Source: Pelobates cultripes
Taxonomy: Eukaryota; Chordata; Amphibia; Anura; Pelobatidae
Length of the DNA: 64,000 bases
Reading direction: 5' to 3'
Assembly (NCBI GenBank): GCA_933207985.1
Contig: OW240915.1
Location: forward strand, 117,613,757 to 117,677,756
Shown here: positions 12,960 to 24,570 of the stretch, in pieces
Position numbering within the stretch: position 1 is the stretch's first letter
How the letters are laid out: each line of letters starts with the position of its first letter
Program-made: the position numbers and the translations under genes
Notes under the pieces: generated by a model
The model's database searches: none
The model's input: the letters and a program-made list of their open reading frames with translations, nothing else
What the model was told of the DNA's origin: nothing

Positions 12960-13200
12960 ATCCAGGTTTTGCAATTGCCCATTCAAAGCCCAGATCTCAA
13001 CCCGATTGAAATGCTGTGGCAGGATACTAAGAGAACTGTGCATAAATGAATATCAGCAAACCTCAATAAACTGAAGCAACTTTGTACAAGAGTGGGCCAC
13101 AATTCCTCCATAATGATGAGTCTGATAGTTATGCGGAAAACTCTTACTTCAAGCTGTTGCTGCTAAGGGATTTCTACAAGCTGTTGAATCATAAGGTGTA
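12960..13200 (+). pseudogene. Tc1/mariner transposase fragment, C-terminal part
   Basis: The plus strand shows, across frame shifts, the typical Tc1 C-terminal order: a SPDLNPIE-like box with the third catalytic acid (CCCAGATCTCAACCCGATTGAAATG at 12990-13014), then a W.D.KR.VH-like tract, then a run resembling the C-terminal helices, ending near 13200. There is no continuous frame. It is oriented opposite to the HTH fragment at 12432-12710. The intervening 12711-12959 resembles a Tc1 5' leader. Confidence 0.6.
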
Positions 13201-13439
13201 CTTCGTTTCACACGCTGCTTCTCTATTTTGACTTTATATTTATTATATCGTGACACAATGTGATGTTATATGTTGTTGTTCATCTGAGGTTGTATTTACC
13301 TAATTTTTAGACCAATTTAAGAACAGATGATTGTTAATATGCCTTGATATGTCAAATCATATAATTCAATTAGGGTGTACATTTTTTTTTTTTCCTTCAT
13401 GACTGTAGCTCAAATTCCAGAACTTGTACAATTTACTCT

Positions 13440-13684
13440 ATCCTTAACAGATTAAGCTATTCACAAATATGTATTTCTCAAAAAGAACTTTCAGAGAACT
13501 AGTAGAACGATGTGGTCTTCCATTGGTAGATCTAATGACTTCAAAGGAGAATGCCAAAATTCCAATCTTCAGTTATCTGAACAAAATGGATCATCCAAGT
13601 TTTGTCGCTTTTGTATGCTTTTTACATGTTATGGACTGGCTTAAATGTTTCCTCGTATTTCCCTAATATATATATATATATACC
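13440..13684 (+). pseudogene. DIRS/retroelement-like coding remnant split by a hAT insertion
   Basis: The frame at 13469-13666 (RTFRELVERCGLPLVDLMTS...NAKIP...) resembles the connector between RNase H and recombinase in DIRS-type polyproteins, where a G.P.VDLFAS..N.K.P tract is usual. The sequence after the hAT element (15778-15870, KIIQDQSSIL-like) may continue it. Short and decayed, so the family call is tentative. Confidence 0.4.
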
Positions 13685-13692
13685 ATTGTAAT

Positions 13693-15769
13693 CAGAGGCG
13701 GCTCTCTAATTAGGTGGTTTAGGCGGCCGCCTAAGTCCTCGCGCTGGCTGGGGCCTTGCGGCCGCCTAAACCACCTGTGTGCAGACTGTGTTGGCTTGCC
13801 CGGTATGCTGCAGGGTGTGAGGCCCCTCCTGGCTGCCCGACCAGCCACCACAGACACTGGTCTGCAGCTCCACAGTGAGCAGAGCTGCAGACCATGTGTC
13901 TTGCGAGAATTGGCCAATTACCACGGCAACGCTCTGATGGTCTCATGAGATTACATGGTCTGCAGAGCTGCAGACTGGAAGTAATGGCCAGCGGACCACC
14001 AGGTATGTTCTCTCTCACATCTTCCCCCTCCCTTAGCATCACCCCCCAACACCCTCAGCATCACCCTCCTCAACATCACCCCCCACCACCCTCAGCATCA
14101 CCCTACCACCACCCTCAGCATCACCACCCTCAGCATCACCCCCACCACCCTCAGCGCTGACCCCCCCACCACCCTCAGCATCACCCCTCACCACCCTCCA
14201 GCATCACCCCTCACCACTCAGCATCCCCCTCACCACCCTCAGCATCCCCCTCACCACCCTCAGCATCACCCTCCCTCACCACTCTCAGCATCACCCTCCC
14301 TCACCACCCTCCACATCACCATCACCCCCTCCCTTAGAATCACCCTCCCTCACCATCAACCCCCTCTCCCTCACCACCAACCCCCTCCCTCACCATCAAC
14401 CCCCCTCACCATCACCCTCTCACCCATGCCACACCATCACCCCTCCCTCCCACCTTCACCCCTCCCTCCACCATCACCCCCTCACCTTCACCCCCCTCAC
14501 CATCACACCCCTGCCTCCTGATCACCCCTCACCATCACCCCCTCCCTCCACCATCACCCCCTCCTTCACCATCAGCCCCCTCCTTCACCATCAACCCCCC
14601 CCCCTCACCATCAACCCCCACACTCACCATCAACCCCTCTCCCTCACCATCAACCCCCCTCCCTCACCATCAATCAACATCAACCCCCCTCCCTCTCCCA
14701 ACACCTCCCCTCCTTCTCCCATCACCTCTGTCATGGTAGTTTACCCCTACACGCAGGATTTAGTTCAACAATCGACAGAGCAGATACGACTTACCGGACC
14801 TTAGAATGGCCGGACTCGCCGTATAGCAGAGAATAGACCGAGTCAAGAACAAGCTGAGGTCAAGGGAACAAAGAGACAGCGAGAACAAAAACTAGCCAAG
14901 ATCTGGTACACAGTAGTCAGTAAGCCGGCAAACAAGACAAAACAGGGATAGAGAGATAAACGGAGTCCGATACAAAGCCAAGGTCAAGCACGAAAAATCA
15001 CAACTGAACACAACAAGCGCTAAAGGGAACTGAAACAGAAACCACGATAGGGCAGTGAGTTAAGGGAGAGGTAAGTATAAATACCCTAACCTTTACTTTG
15101 ATTGGCCCCTGTCATATCCACGCCCCCAAAATGTGAGTGTCTGGGGAACGTGGGATGACAGGGGCCAATGGGAGCACATTTCATTTTTTGGCTCCCACTG
15201 CCCCTTTAAGAGCGTGCCTGAGACGCGCGGCACGCTCTTACAGCTAGGCGGAACACGTGACCACATCTCACGGTCCGTGCCCGCCTGCATTTGGGAGCTG
15301 CGTGCGGCGGGAAGTGAGGACCTCGGCCGGCCCCCGGGTAAGGTAAGTACCGCTACAACCTCCCCTTCTTCTCCCATCATGCCCCTCCGTCTCCCATCAC
15401 CCCCCTCCTTCTCCCATCACCCTCCTCCTTGTCACATCACTCCCCCTCACATCACCCACCTCCCTCTCACCATCACCCCCCCCCCTCTCACCATCACCCC
15501 CTCTCCCTCTTACCATCAACCCCCCTCCCTCTTACCATCAACCCCCCTCCCTCTCACCATCACCCTCCCCCCCATACACACAACACACTTCAAGCAGCTA
15601 CCCCATACACATAGGGTCTCAGACAAAAACGCAAACATGCTCACAGAGACAGTCTCGGGCACATACACAGGTAAACTGTGCATCAATGTGTATATGTGAC
15701 ACTTTTTTGTTAGTGGGGCCTCATGTTTGAGTTTCTCCTAAGGCCTCATAAAGTCTAGAGCCGGCTCTG
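13693..15769. mobile_element. Non-autonomous hAT-type element with 8-bp TSD
   Basis: The termini are CAGAGGCGGCTCTC on the left and the inverse of CAGAGCCGGCTCT on the right. The 8-bp duplication ATTGTAAT flanks both sides (13685-13692 and 15770-15777), the hAT signature. Inside the left end is a GC-rich inverted repeat (GCGGCCGCCTAA...), then a GGACCACCAGGTATG junction near 14000, then a CACC/CTCC minisatellite (14040-14725 and 15360-15590) interrupted by a solo LTR. No transposase is encoded. Confidence 0.85.
14729..15357 (-). mobile_element. Solo LTR (Ty3/gypsy type) with 5-bp TSD
   Basis: On the minus strand it begins TGTAGCGGTACTTACC and ends CTACCATGACA, and the 5-bp duplication ACCTC flanks it (14724-14728 and 15358-15362). 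It shares the GACCTTAGAATGGCCGGACT block with the LTRs at 20.2 and 44.0 kb, where this block precedes the LTR end. It landed inside the minisatellite of the hAT element, so it is younger than that array. No internal retroelement sequence remains, indicating LTR-LTR recombination. Confidence 0.85.
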
Positions 15770-15870
15770 ATTGTAATTGAAAGATTATCCAGGATCAGTC
15801 ATCCATACTCTCACCCACTCTCAGGGCTTTCCAGAAGTTACAAGGTCTAGATGAAGTGATTTCTCTACAT

Positions 15871-16989
15871 TAGCAATTGAAAGGATGTTTGACAAGGAGA
15901 ATCTATTTGAAAATAAGGAAGATGCTCCTGCAGTTGGGTGCTATAGTTTTTCTCTCCTTCTTAAAGCTTTTCCTCTACAAATTTTTAAATTTGCTGCAAT
16001 GGGGTTTTGCTTTGGGTTTGTGTCCTACAGTGCTTTATAGAACATATCTCTGCTATTAGTGCCCATTTCTAATTTGCATTCTAACCTTCTGTTAATTCAA
16101 TTCAGGGGAGATTAATCACTCCCTTTAGGGGTATTACATTATTTTTTTAATTTTTTTTTGTTCTTTGTACCTTTTCTTTTGAACCACTACAAACATTTTT
16201 GCTGAAACGGCTCTCTTAAAGCCACATTCTTAAGATATAACTTTTGCCAGAAGAATTGGTGAGATCCAAGCTTTCTTGTAAGGAATCTTTTTACCGATTT
16301 TTGACATAGTTGCGTTTTATCCTTGATTTACCTCTGAAATTTCACCATGAGATTTTCTTTTCCGATTAAAAAGAAAAAATTTCAGTTGTAATCCTCAGAC
16401 ATATTGTGTACATAACTGGTTTCGGTTACTCAAAAATTCAGGCTGCTTATATCAGTACTGATATTGGCAAAGGAAATTCTAAATGAATAAATGAAAAAAG
16501 TGGTTTGTTGCCATCCACTGGCTATTTTCAGTATGACATGCTGATATCTGTTACACTGAAAATGGTATGCTCAATGGATTGCAATAGGTGTTGGGCAACT
16601 GACAAAGCTTAGCACCAATTAAAATTGCATTGAGTCTTTGAGGACCAAAGTTAGTGATATAATCACTGTGACTGAGCTTTTTCATTCAGTTGCACTGTTT
16701 ATATGGAGTTAAAGGTCTGTATGTAGTTCTCCCTTTCAGCACTGCATGCAGCTCATCAAAAAGTCTATGGACTCTAAATATAGCCCCAGCAAACCTTTAG
16801 GGTCAAATTTCATTTTGTATTGCTAAAGAAAAATATTCTTAGAATTTTATATAATTCAAACAATTGTATCATATTCTGGTGGTATCTTAATTTATACTGC
16901 ATATTCTGTTGTTCATGCTAACTTAAATCAGTTAATTTATCGGAAATAAGGTAACTATGAATTAACTTTTCTCTCTCCCTCTCCCCCAG
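15871..16989. other. Intron sequence upstream of the GRB10-like terminal exon
   Basis: No further exon with credible splice sites and SH2-type coding content is visible. The stretch is AT-rich unique-looking sequence ending in a pyrimidine tract (CTCTCTCCCTCTCCCCCAG), the acceptor of the next exon. Confidence 0.55.
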
Positions 16990-17136
16990 TGTGAAGACGA
17001 TGGGCAATTGTTCTTTAGCCTTGATGATGGGAATACCAAATTCACAGATTTGATTCAACTTGTTGAGTTTTATCAGCTGAACAAAGGAATTCTGCCATGC
17101 AAGCTCAAACACCATTGCATCAGAGTGGCCTTATGA
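16990..17136 (+). CDS. GRB10: GRB7/10/14-family adaptor, terminal coding exon (SH2 C-terminus), best fit GRB10
   Basis: A strong acceptor (polypyrimidine tract plus CAG at 16987-16989) opens a 48-codon exon ending in TGA at 17134-17136. It encodes the C-terminal half of an SH2 domain ([18 protein letters not shown], then [14 protein letters not shown], ending HHCIRVAL). In this adaptor family the SH2 domain is the extreme C-terminus and binds phosphotyrosines on insulin, IGF and other receptor kinases, damping signalling at the plasma membrane. The HHCIRVAL ending fits GRB10 better than GRB7 or GRB14 from what I know of the family. Upstream exons are not recognisable in the window, so they would lie to the left. 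The frame is intact, with no sign of decay. Confidence 0.8.
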   Translation, partial: CEDDGQLFFSLDDGNTKFTDLIQLVEFYQLNKGILPCKLKHHCIRVAL

Positions 17137-18112
17137 CCATGTACAAGACTGGTTTATGATGGAAACGTTGACAATGGGTGGACTTGGTTTTAATGTGAGG
17201 GGGAAATCGTGTGTTCATACATGCACCTTGTGACTCTGGGTTAATCAACTGGCTGTTTTTAGAATTGACCTGGGAAAGAAATGCCATATATTGGCATCCT
17301 CCAATTAAATGTGATTGTATGCAAATGTATAAAACATGCAAATTGCCTGAAATCTTTTTAGACTGTGCTGTTCACCAGAAACCAGCATTGAATTATAATC
17401 CTGGGATATGTTTTGATAGTTATGGGGGGGTTGTATAAAGACTGGAGTAATCTTGACAATTGAGACTGGTTTGTTTACTTTATTTTTTTCTATTGAAATA
17501 CATTTTGCACTCATGTTTTTTTTGTTTTTGTTTCCTTTTTAAATATAGATTACAACCTTTTAAAGAGCTGGTGTGGCATTTGTATTCATGCAACAGATTG
17601 CTTACTGTGATAAATTAAATACTACAACTTTAAAGCCTCATTGGAAAATAATTGACAGCATTCAGAAAATGTTTTCTGCTTTTGTCACCTACATACATCT
17701 ATTGAGAGTTCTTCTGGGGCACTCTTCCAGTATGCCTAACAATAAACACAATGGCTGTTAAATGTCTGCCCTAATGAGATTGAAAGTCTGTAAATAACAA
17801 TGTTTTAATTTTTGCCTAAAATTTCTTTATACCTTAGTCAGCATGCCTTGTTGATTGTGAAGAATTTACCGTGAGACTACAACATAAGGCCTAAATGACT
17901 GTGCTAGTTAATTGCAGGCTTCAGTTTATGAAAATTACTCCATGTAATTTGTTCTGTGACTTTGTCCCTTTGTATGTTTGTTTTTTTGTTTTGTTTTGTT
18001 TTGTTTTGTGGGTTTTTTCAGAAAAACTCTGCAAATACTACTACCGGTAGAAGAGGGTTGTTTTTCCCAATGGTGTTGCACCTTTTGACAGAAGAAATTT
18101 GCGTAGAATAAA
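17137..18112 (+). other. Probable 3' UTR of the GRB10-like gene
   Basis: Unique-looking sequence follows the stop codon with no transposon terminus. AATAAA signals occur at 17741-17746 and 18107-18112, so either could mark the transcript end. Short frames inside are not credible genes. Confidence 0.55.
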
Positions 18113-18735
18113 ATCTATATTAATTCGGGATTACTCATTACAAACCCTCCACAAAGTATTGGTATCACATATAAACTCTGAATTGCAGCTACACTGTAAT
18201 ATATACTGTAAGGTATACTCTGAGCACCAATACCAATTTAATATTTAGCCCTGATTGATATGCAAATTTGTGCATGCTCAAATGTTTACTTTTTGCACAC
18301 AAAAAATGTTTTACAGATTGCTGCACCATAAGTCCTTAGAGCCCCCTCCCCCCATGCCAGAAAGACTTCCTTATCAATGTCACCGGGTGAGCTGCTTGAA
18401 ATTCACAAACTGGCTGCAGGTAGTGATATCCTTACTATATGTCTCTGTTGGTATCCTGTCCTGAACTACAAAGCAATCTGTATTAGAGGATCCTTCAATG
18501 ACTGAGCTGTGCATACATTTGATACGGAAACAAATACTGCAGAATTTTGCAAAAAAAAATTTAAAACACAAAAACTCAATATACACCATTTCAATGAGAC
18601 TAAAATAGCATTGATGCCCAGAGTGTAGATTTAAATAGTTGAATGCATTCTGTCATAATTACCTTATTTTGCTTTAATTCCTGCATGTACAATGAGGAAA
18701 AAAAAAAATATATATATATATATATATTTTTTTTT
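18113..18735. other. Unassigned sequence with TA microsatellite
   Basis: No coding or transposon signature is recognised up to the edge of the DIRS element. A poly-A/TA/poly-T stretch occupies about 18698-18747. Confidence 0.5.
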
Positions 18736-19440
18736 TTATATATATTTGTGTTCAGGGTACAGAAAGCCGCAATGACAGTATATAACGTATGCCATATAAC
18801 TAAATGAAAAATATAAACAGTCGGTTGTACTGGAAGTAGTTGTGGCTGCTCCAATGCGGAAGGAGTGTCCTGAGTAGTGGGATGGATTAAGGCTTAACCT
18901 TGCCAATAATACTCTAATATAGAGCATAAATTTACTATTGGTGAGAGCATTGCCATGTAAGGTAAAGAAAAGTTGGTCGGGGGAACTTGGAACAATGGTT
19001 AGGAATTTATCTAGTACTTGTACCGGGCACCCTTTGTTGCCGGTAGGGTAATATGGGATCTTTACCAGTTGATTTTTTTTTTTTTTTGGTGTGGTTTTAG
19101 TGTGGTTGAGGGATAGCATGTAGTGATCTTGTATTTTTACAATCTGGGATCTCTTAATGTTGTCTTGGGATGTGATGTTTGTAGTGGTAAACTTTTCGGG
19201 TCTGAGGAACCCATTGAAAGCTAAGTAGTAGTAGCGGGTTTAATGACTTGATTAGTGTGTGATTCGAAAGGGGTTGTATCCATGAGGTCCGATAATGATT
19301 GGAAGAATTGACTATGAATAGGTGATCTAGAAGATGGTGGTGTGGGGTTTGAATTTTTAATGCCTTTTAGTATGGTTTTGATTTGATAAGATAAGAAAAA
19401 AGGAGAGAATGGCAATGAGATTATCTACATATGGCAGACA
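18736..19440 (-). pseudogene. DIRS tyrosine recombinase, C-terminally truncated
   Basis: The minus strand encodes a DIRS-type recombinase across two frames. The region 19221-19415 is the N-terminal core (LSYQIKTILKGI...SPIHSQFF). Around 19150-19200 a FNGFLRPEKFT tract recalls the box I region, which normally carries the first catalytic arginine. The frame 18736-19119 carries the SGHSFRIGAATT motif, the HxxR of box II, at about 18850. The final catalytic tyrosine segment (normally LGRW...Y) is absent, replaced by unrelated sequence with a TA microsatellite, so strand transfer is impossible. Family: YR retroelements that insert a circular cDNA. Confidence 0.8.
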
Positions 19441-20236
19441 GAAAATGAGGGGGTAACCCTAAATAGTAGAAATTTCAAGAGAAAGAGATTCTGTCCCTTT
19501 AATAAAAATCTAGAAGATACTTTATTGGTCTAATACAAAAGACATTCCTGAATAGACTGCCTCTCTTAATCTAATGTGATACTCGTGGGTGTCCAAAACT
19601 AGACAAACCCAAAGGACCACCTATAGGTACTGAGGGCGTATATAAAGGGAGAAAGAGGGATTGTGAGGAAACATTAAACAGAAAATAGTAGTAATAGTAA
19701 GTAAGAATATAGAGATATTAGTGTACAGGTTTCAGAATCTACGTGTACACTAGTAGTGGTAGGGTCTGGAGTAGAAAGGAGAGAGATTATCTCCAAGGCC
19801 CCACTAAAAACAAACAAACTAATTGCCTCAGTATAGATTGTTCTGCCAGAAATGTCATATTAATAATTGACCACTAGGGGTCACTGTACCCATGGATTCT
19901 TCAAGGCTGTTCACTTTGTATATTCGCAAAAAAGTATCTAATGACTGTCAGAATGAAAATAGATACAGTATATTGTCAGAATAGTTGGCAAATGAAGTGA
20001 ACGAAATGTAGCCTGTCTAAAAGTATAAACAGTATCTGCTAATACTAAGGTGGCAAAAAGAAGTAAAAGCTACATTATTTTCCATTGAATGTTTATTTAC
20101 AACCTGAAAGTCCAACAAGAATCTGTTATAAACACAGAATGCCCTGTTGTATGACTTCCTAGTATTGTCAGACAAAGCTAATTGTGAAAGGAGTCTGCCA
20201 TGAGTTAACAGGTCTCCGAATCCAATGTTATGTCCT
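19441..20236. other. Unassigned sequence inside the DIRS element
   Basis: This stretch should hold the recombinase N-terminus if the DIRS copy were intact, but I see no matching frame. It probably contains another insertion of unknown type. A GTGTACA...TGTACAC inverted pair lies near 19720-19755. Confidence 0.4.
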
Positions 20237-20737
20237 TGTCACGTATTCATCCGCTTATAGAAAAGTGGTTAATGACATTTACTGTCCACACAGGAAAAGT
20301 TGTGCCGAGCAGCAACCTAATCCACAGAAGGGTTAATGCTGAGCAGCAATTATGCAAATGAAACCTGGTAACTGACTTTGGGGTCAAAGGCCGGTTACAG
20401 CCTATCAGAACTAAAGGAGGGGTATTTAGGCCCAGTTCTCAGCCTGCTCAGTGCCCTGTCGTGGTTTCCCTTGTGGTTGTCTGAGAGCGCGTTCCTGTTT
20501 ATAGTTTTCTACCTGGTTTTTGACTTTGGCTTTGTTTATTGACTTCTCTATATTCTGGTATCCTGACTCCTGGCTTTCCTCATCGCTGTGTCCCTTTCTG
20601 TGTTCCCTGACCTCGGCTAGTATTTTTGACTATTCTTTGTACGTTAAATCCGGCCATTCTAAGGACCGGTAATACGTTACTTATTTGTCATCCGTGCTGT
20701 ACAGTTCTATGTGCTGGATCAAACAGTAATCCTGACA
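20237..20737 (+). mobile_element. Solo gypsy LTR with 5-bp TSD
   Basis: It starts TGTCACGTATTCATCCG and ends AGTAATCCTGACA, flanked by the duplication GTCCT (20232-20236 and 20738-20742). It carries a TATA-like GGTATTTAGGCC and the repeated CTGAC...TGGCT stretches typical of these LTRs. It matches the minus-strand LTR at 44008-44521 at both ends (TGT.AC.TATTCATCC; GTGCTGGATCAA...CCTGACA). It is inserted into the DIRS element. Confidence 0.9.
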
Positions 20738-20742
20738 GTCCT

Positions 20743-22198
20743 GCCTTGACAGAGCCGGGGTAGCCACCAGGACTGCCGCCGGTAACGCTTTGTGGAATTC
20801 CTGAAATCGAGAGCAAGACAAATGATCGGCTGCTAAGTTCTGAATGCCAGGAATATGCACACATAACAAGAAGAAATGATACTTATCCACCAGCCAAGTC
20901 AATTTCCTCAGAAAGCTCATGATGATCAGAGATTTAGAACAACCTTCTCAAATTTATGGCAGGTTGGCTACGTTTTCCGAAAAACATCTCACAGCCTGAC
21001 CTGACCATGCTGTTACCCATGCTATTGCAGAATCTATAATAGGATACAGCTCGAACAGGGCAGAAATGGTGGAAAAACCTGGTACATTGTACACTTCATT
21101 TGGCCAAACCCCCCAAAGCCAATTATCACCAAAAGTAGCCGCAAAGCCTGAGGTGGCAGCTGCGTCTGTAAAAAATAGTAAGGGAGTCAGAGGTAAGTAA
21201 AGGAATAAACATGCTTTTCCTATTGAGCAGTCTAGATAAAGGGCAGAGGCAGGATTGAGCAGTCTAGGTATAAAATCCTTGCCCTGCGGGATAATTTTCA
21301 TGGCAAATTTGAGGGAGCCTAGTAGAGACTGTAATTCTGTACGATTACAAGCTCCATCAGAGAGATATAGATCGATGCTGGATAGGATGCGCTCAATCTT
21401 ATCTCTTGGCAAACTGGCAAGCATATTAACTGAATCTAGCAAATTAATCGTGTCGGGTCCTTCTGTCTTTTTAGGGGAGACGAGGACCCCCAGGTATTAG
21501 AATAGCTGGATCGTAGTTCTCAGGCTATTGGGTGGAAATAAGTTACTCTCAATAGTCAAGAAGTCATCTAAATAATGAATAGCAGTGGGCAATCTACAGA
21601 CATTGAGCAGTAGCCAGCATAAAGTCTCAGCGAAGGTATCGAAAATCCTGGTGCTGCTTTTTGCACCAAAAATGAGACAAGTGAAAAAATAGTAAGAACC
21701 CTGCCACTTAACACAGTGTTAATGACACAAAGAAGAATGGATTGGGAGGCGCTTGAAGGCATTAATGATGTCCGTCTTACTGAGCCATGCACCTTTCCCT
21801 GCTGTCATAATTGCGTCAAAGATATTAACAATGGTAGCATACTGAAGGGAGAATTCCTCTGAAGGAATGAGAGAGTTCAGTCTGGGGGTCGTGAAAGAGT
21901 GGGGAGCAGAGAGGTCGACAATCAACCTTTGCTTGACTGAACTTTTACCAGAAACAACACCTATAGGGTTAGTTCTCCATACTGAGAATGGTGGGGAACT
22001 GAACAGTCCAAGTAGGAAACCTTGATCCAATTCAGTCTGTAACAGATTGTTAACCGCTGTTGGATTGGCAAGGGCAGACAGTAGGTTTTTACATTCTACA
22101 ATACTGAATGGCATGTATGGAACCCTTCCATGAATCCAGTCCCCAAACAGTCCACTGAGTGTGGTGAGGGATGGTTCTGTAATAAGTTGTCGAAACAA
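20743..22198 (-). pseudogene. DIRS reverse transcriptase / RNase H, broken
   Basis: Reading down the minus strand, 21719-22198 is the fingers and palm (FGDWIHGRVPYMPF..., RLIVDLSAPH, a D-containing GAWLSKTDI box). The RT catalytic motif YLDD is at 21563-21574. The frame 20954-21442 carries the thumb and the start of RNase H (LFFTDAAATSGFAATFGD, with the catalytic D). Frame 20743-20920 ends RNase H (HIPGIQNLAADHLS). Frames shift between these blocks, so no full polyprotein can be made. The order and motifs are those of DIRS elements. Confidence 0.85.
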
Positions 22199-22327
22199 GT
22201 CACATTAATTGAGGCTATGTAGGGTTTGGGAAACAATTTATTTGGACACATTGTCTTGGCATGTGCCCTGAAACATAGAGAACACACATGCAATAACAGG
22301 CAAGCGCTAAATCCACAGGAACCTACA

Positions 22328-23290
22328 TTAAAAGTTATTGCAAATCTGGGATTTACCCATAAAAACAATATTACGACCAAGCTTGTCCTTAATCACTTTC
22401 TCAGGTTTAGCTGAGGAGGTCGGGAAAGGAAAGGTAGCACCCAGCTCCGGGGTATTAGGACATAGGTTCATGAAATGTGAGGATGAAAAGCAAATACCAC
22501 AAGCTGGGGACCTGAGGCACGCGAAGTGCCTGCAAAACAGCTCCATGTCCAACTGGCTCCAGTCCGTCTGAAAATTGAAGTGAGCCAGGGCTGCAGACGC
22601 CTTTGCGGAGAAAGATCTGTTGTAATCATAAAATGATGTGCCTCCATACTTATGCATCAGGTCCACCAACTTGTGTAAATAGGGGTCGAATTTCTCTCTG
22701 AGCTCGGGATAAACTGAGCACATCCATGTCCCTTTAAATACCAAAGGCCAGGACGAACTCAGGAATTTATAACTTCCTATTCAACCTGTAGTCCCTAGCC
22801 TTCAGTAGGACAGCGATATCGCCATAAGAATATGTCTTGTTCTCCAGAATATCTTGGGAGGCAATCGGCAGCGAAACTAGATTGACATCCTTGTCTTCCA
22901 AGATATCATTCCTAATATTTGCTGGTACCATGTGAGCTGGGTTGATAATTTTAGGGTTCTGTAGTGGACCAATACATTTACCAGTCAGGGTGCCTGAGAG
23001 ACCAGTAGGTTCTGGAGTAACCAATCCAGATGGTGCCACTGGCCTATCATTAGCATCCAAACGTTCCAACCTATCAGTAATCTGTCCCAACGAGGACAAG
23101 ACTGATGACAGGACGGCCTGGAGGTCGGATGACTGGGCAGCACTGGGTCCTTCGCCAGCACCGGTCTTATCAGTGTTGGTATTGAGTAGTTTATAAAGTT
23201 CTGCCTTCCTGGCAGTGGCAGGGTAGGGAATATTCCTGCGCCTTAATTCGGCCGTGATCCATCTCCATGAGATGAAGAGATTGACCTTGG
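22328..23290 (-). pseudogene. DIRS Gag-like protein with N-terminal SAP-like motif
   Basis: The N-terminal part (about 23290-23190 on the minus strand) reads ITAELRRRNIPYPATARKAE with a following LYKLL, the pattern of a SAP-type helix-extended-helix (L..EL..R.I....RKAEL...L). A linker (22767-23099) and then a larger frame (22328-22744) follow. The latter holds FDPYLHKLVDLMHKYGG..., and a cysteine/histidine stretch (CRHFACLRSPACGICFSS) that could be a decayed zinc knuckle. In DIRS elements this ORF precedes the reverse transcriptase, as it does here. Stops and frameshifts break it. Confidence 0.65.
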
Positions 23291-23905
23291 AGGAGTGCTG
23301 GGAATTGATAAATCCTCAATAGCTTCTGGTCATTGAGACATGCTAGGATAGGACAAAAAATTCATGAGTTACCAAAGTGAAATGGTGGAAAAATCTGGTA
23401 CATTGTACACTTCATTTGGCCAAACCCCCCCAAAGCCTGGCTAGCTTATCTAATGCCAAGTGGTGAAAAAATTAACTAATAATGGAGAGGGGAGCCCTAC
23501 TAATTGCCAAGTGGCATGAGAGGCTCTAGCTATGTGTTGGCCCGAGGGGATTTTGTGGCCACTGAAAATATGGCGGGGTGACTGCCTTTCTGTGACCAGT
23601 AAAGCAAAAGATAGCATGGGAATGACAGGGTGATGCTCTCTCTATACCAAGAGGTGATTAACTATGAGGTGGCCGTTGGGCGTGAGTACCTCACAGTATG
23701 AGGATGGACGTTGACCTCGAGGGACCACTCAGACTAGGCAAGAAGGCCAGAAAAACTAAATAAGTGAACTCTGAAACCTATCAGCCAGTAGACAAAGTCT
23801 TACCCTAGTTTTGGTTGCAGGATGGGGAGGGGGTGGTGGGGGGGGGGAGATGTAACGACCACTGGGTTCACATACCTATCGTATCAGATGGATATAGAGT
23901 AGGAC
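23291..23905. other. Leader or flank of the DIRS element
   Basis: Non-coding. A block at about 23379-23440 repeats, in direct orientation, the sequence at 21064-21120 inside the DIRS reverse transcriptase/RNase H region (GGTACATTGTACACTTCATT and flanks). A G-rich run is at 23823-23850. The provirus LTR starts at 23906. Confidence 0.55.
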
Positions 23906-24377
23906 TGTTATAACTGGCTGTGTGTTTCTTTAGCTGAATAAGTCTTTTATATATAGATATTTCTTCTTTGGGTTAGAGGCTCGCACTACTAATATATGTC
24001 TATATTAATGAAAAGTATTAATACACAATCAGATGTTCTTTATAAAAAATATGCTTTTATTCTACTTCAACAGCAAACAATAATATACTTAACAGATGGC
24101 ATTTCTTAACGACGTTACAGAGAGTCGTCTTTCTATCAGCAACTCAGGACATCAGAGAGGAGAGCAAAACGGATCCTATGTCCTCTGCCCGTTATAGCCA
24201 AAATTACATCACAACGTTTAGTTTAGACTCTTGGCCATATAAGGAAATTCCCCATATACCGCATTCCAGAATCCTTGGTACAGAATAGCAAACCCGATCT
24301 GTTCTTTTTAACCCATTAGACAGCCACACCTTAATATGTATTTGAATAGGAACATATAGAATATGCAATATTCTACA
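23906..24377 (-). repeat. Provirus 3' LTR
   Basis: Read on the minus strand it begins TGTAGAATATTGCATATTC and ends CCAGTTATAACA. A polypurine tract CAGAGGGAAA lies just before it (24378-24387). A minus-strand AATAAA lies at 24056-24061, the probable polyadenylation signal. It is 57 bp shorter than the 5' LTR, mostly through missing blocks that the other copy holds around 35610-35640 and 35715-35740. Confidence 0.9.
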
Positions 24378-24570
24378 TTTCCCTCTGTTTATGGTTTATT
24401 TATAAACCATAGAAAAATGTTATTTACCTGTCCATTCATACATCATTCGTATCACATTCATATCACAGTCATTGGGTATAAGAAGAGATGTGTTCATAGC
24501 TACCCAGTATCTGAGATTCCTTGGAAGTATTGTGTATTACCCTGTTTACAGTTTCCTTTAGTGTATTTTC

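Larger units (their letters stand above)
18736..23380 (-). mobile_element. DIRS-type retroelement, interrupted by a solo LTR
   Basis: Minus-strand frames occur in the DIRS order: Gag (22328-23290), reverse transcriptase/RNase H (20743-22198), then tyrosine recombinase (18736-19440). Every frame is broken, so the copy is dead. A solo gypsy LTR (20237-20737) sits between RNase H and the recombinase. I could not identify the inverted terminal repeats, so the outer limits are those of the coding parts. DIRS elements integrate through a tyrosine recombinase and leave no target duplication. Confidence 0.8.

Noticed and set aside
15133..15699. 188-codon frame
   Set aside because: Crosses the solo LTR border and the CACC minisatellite; composition artefact.
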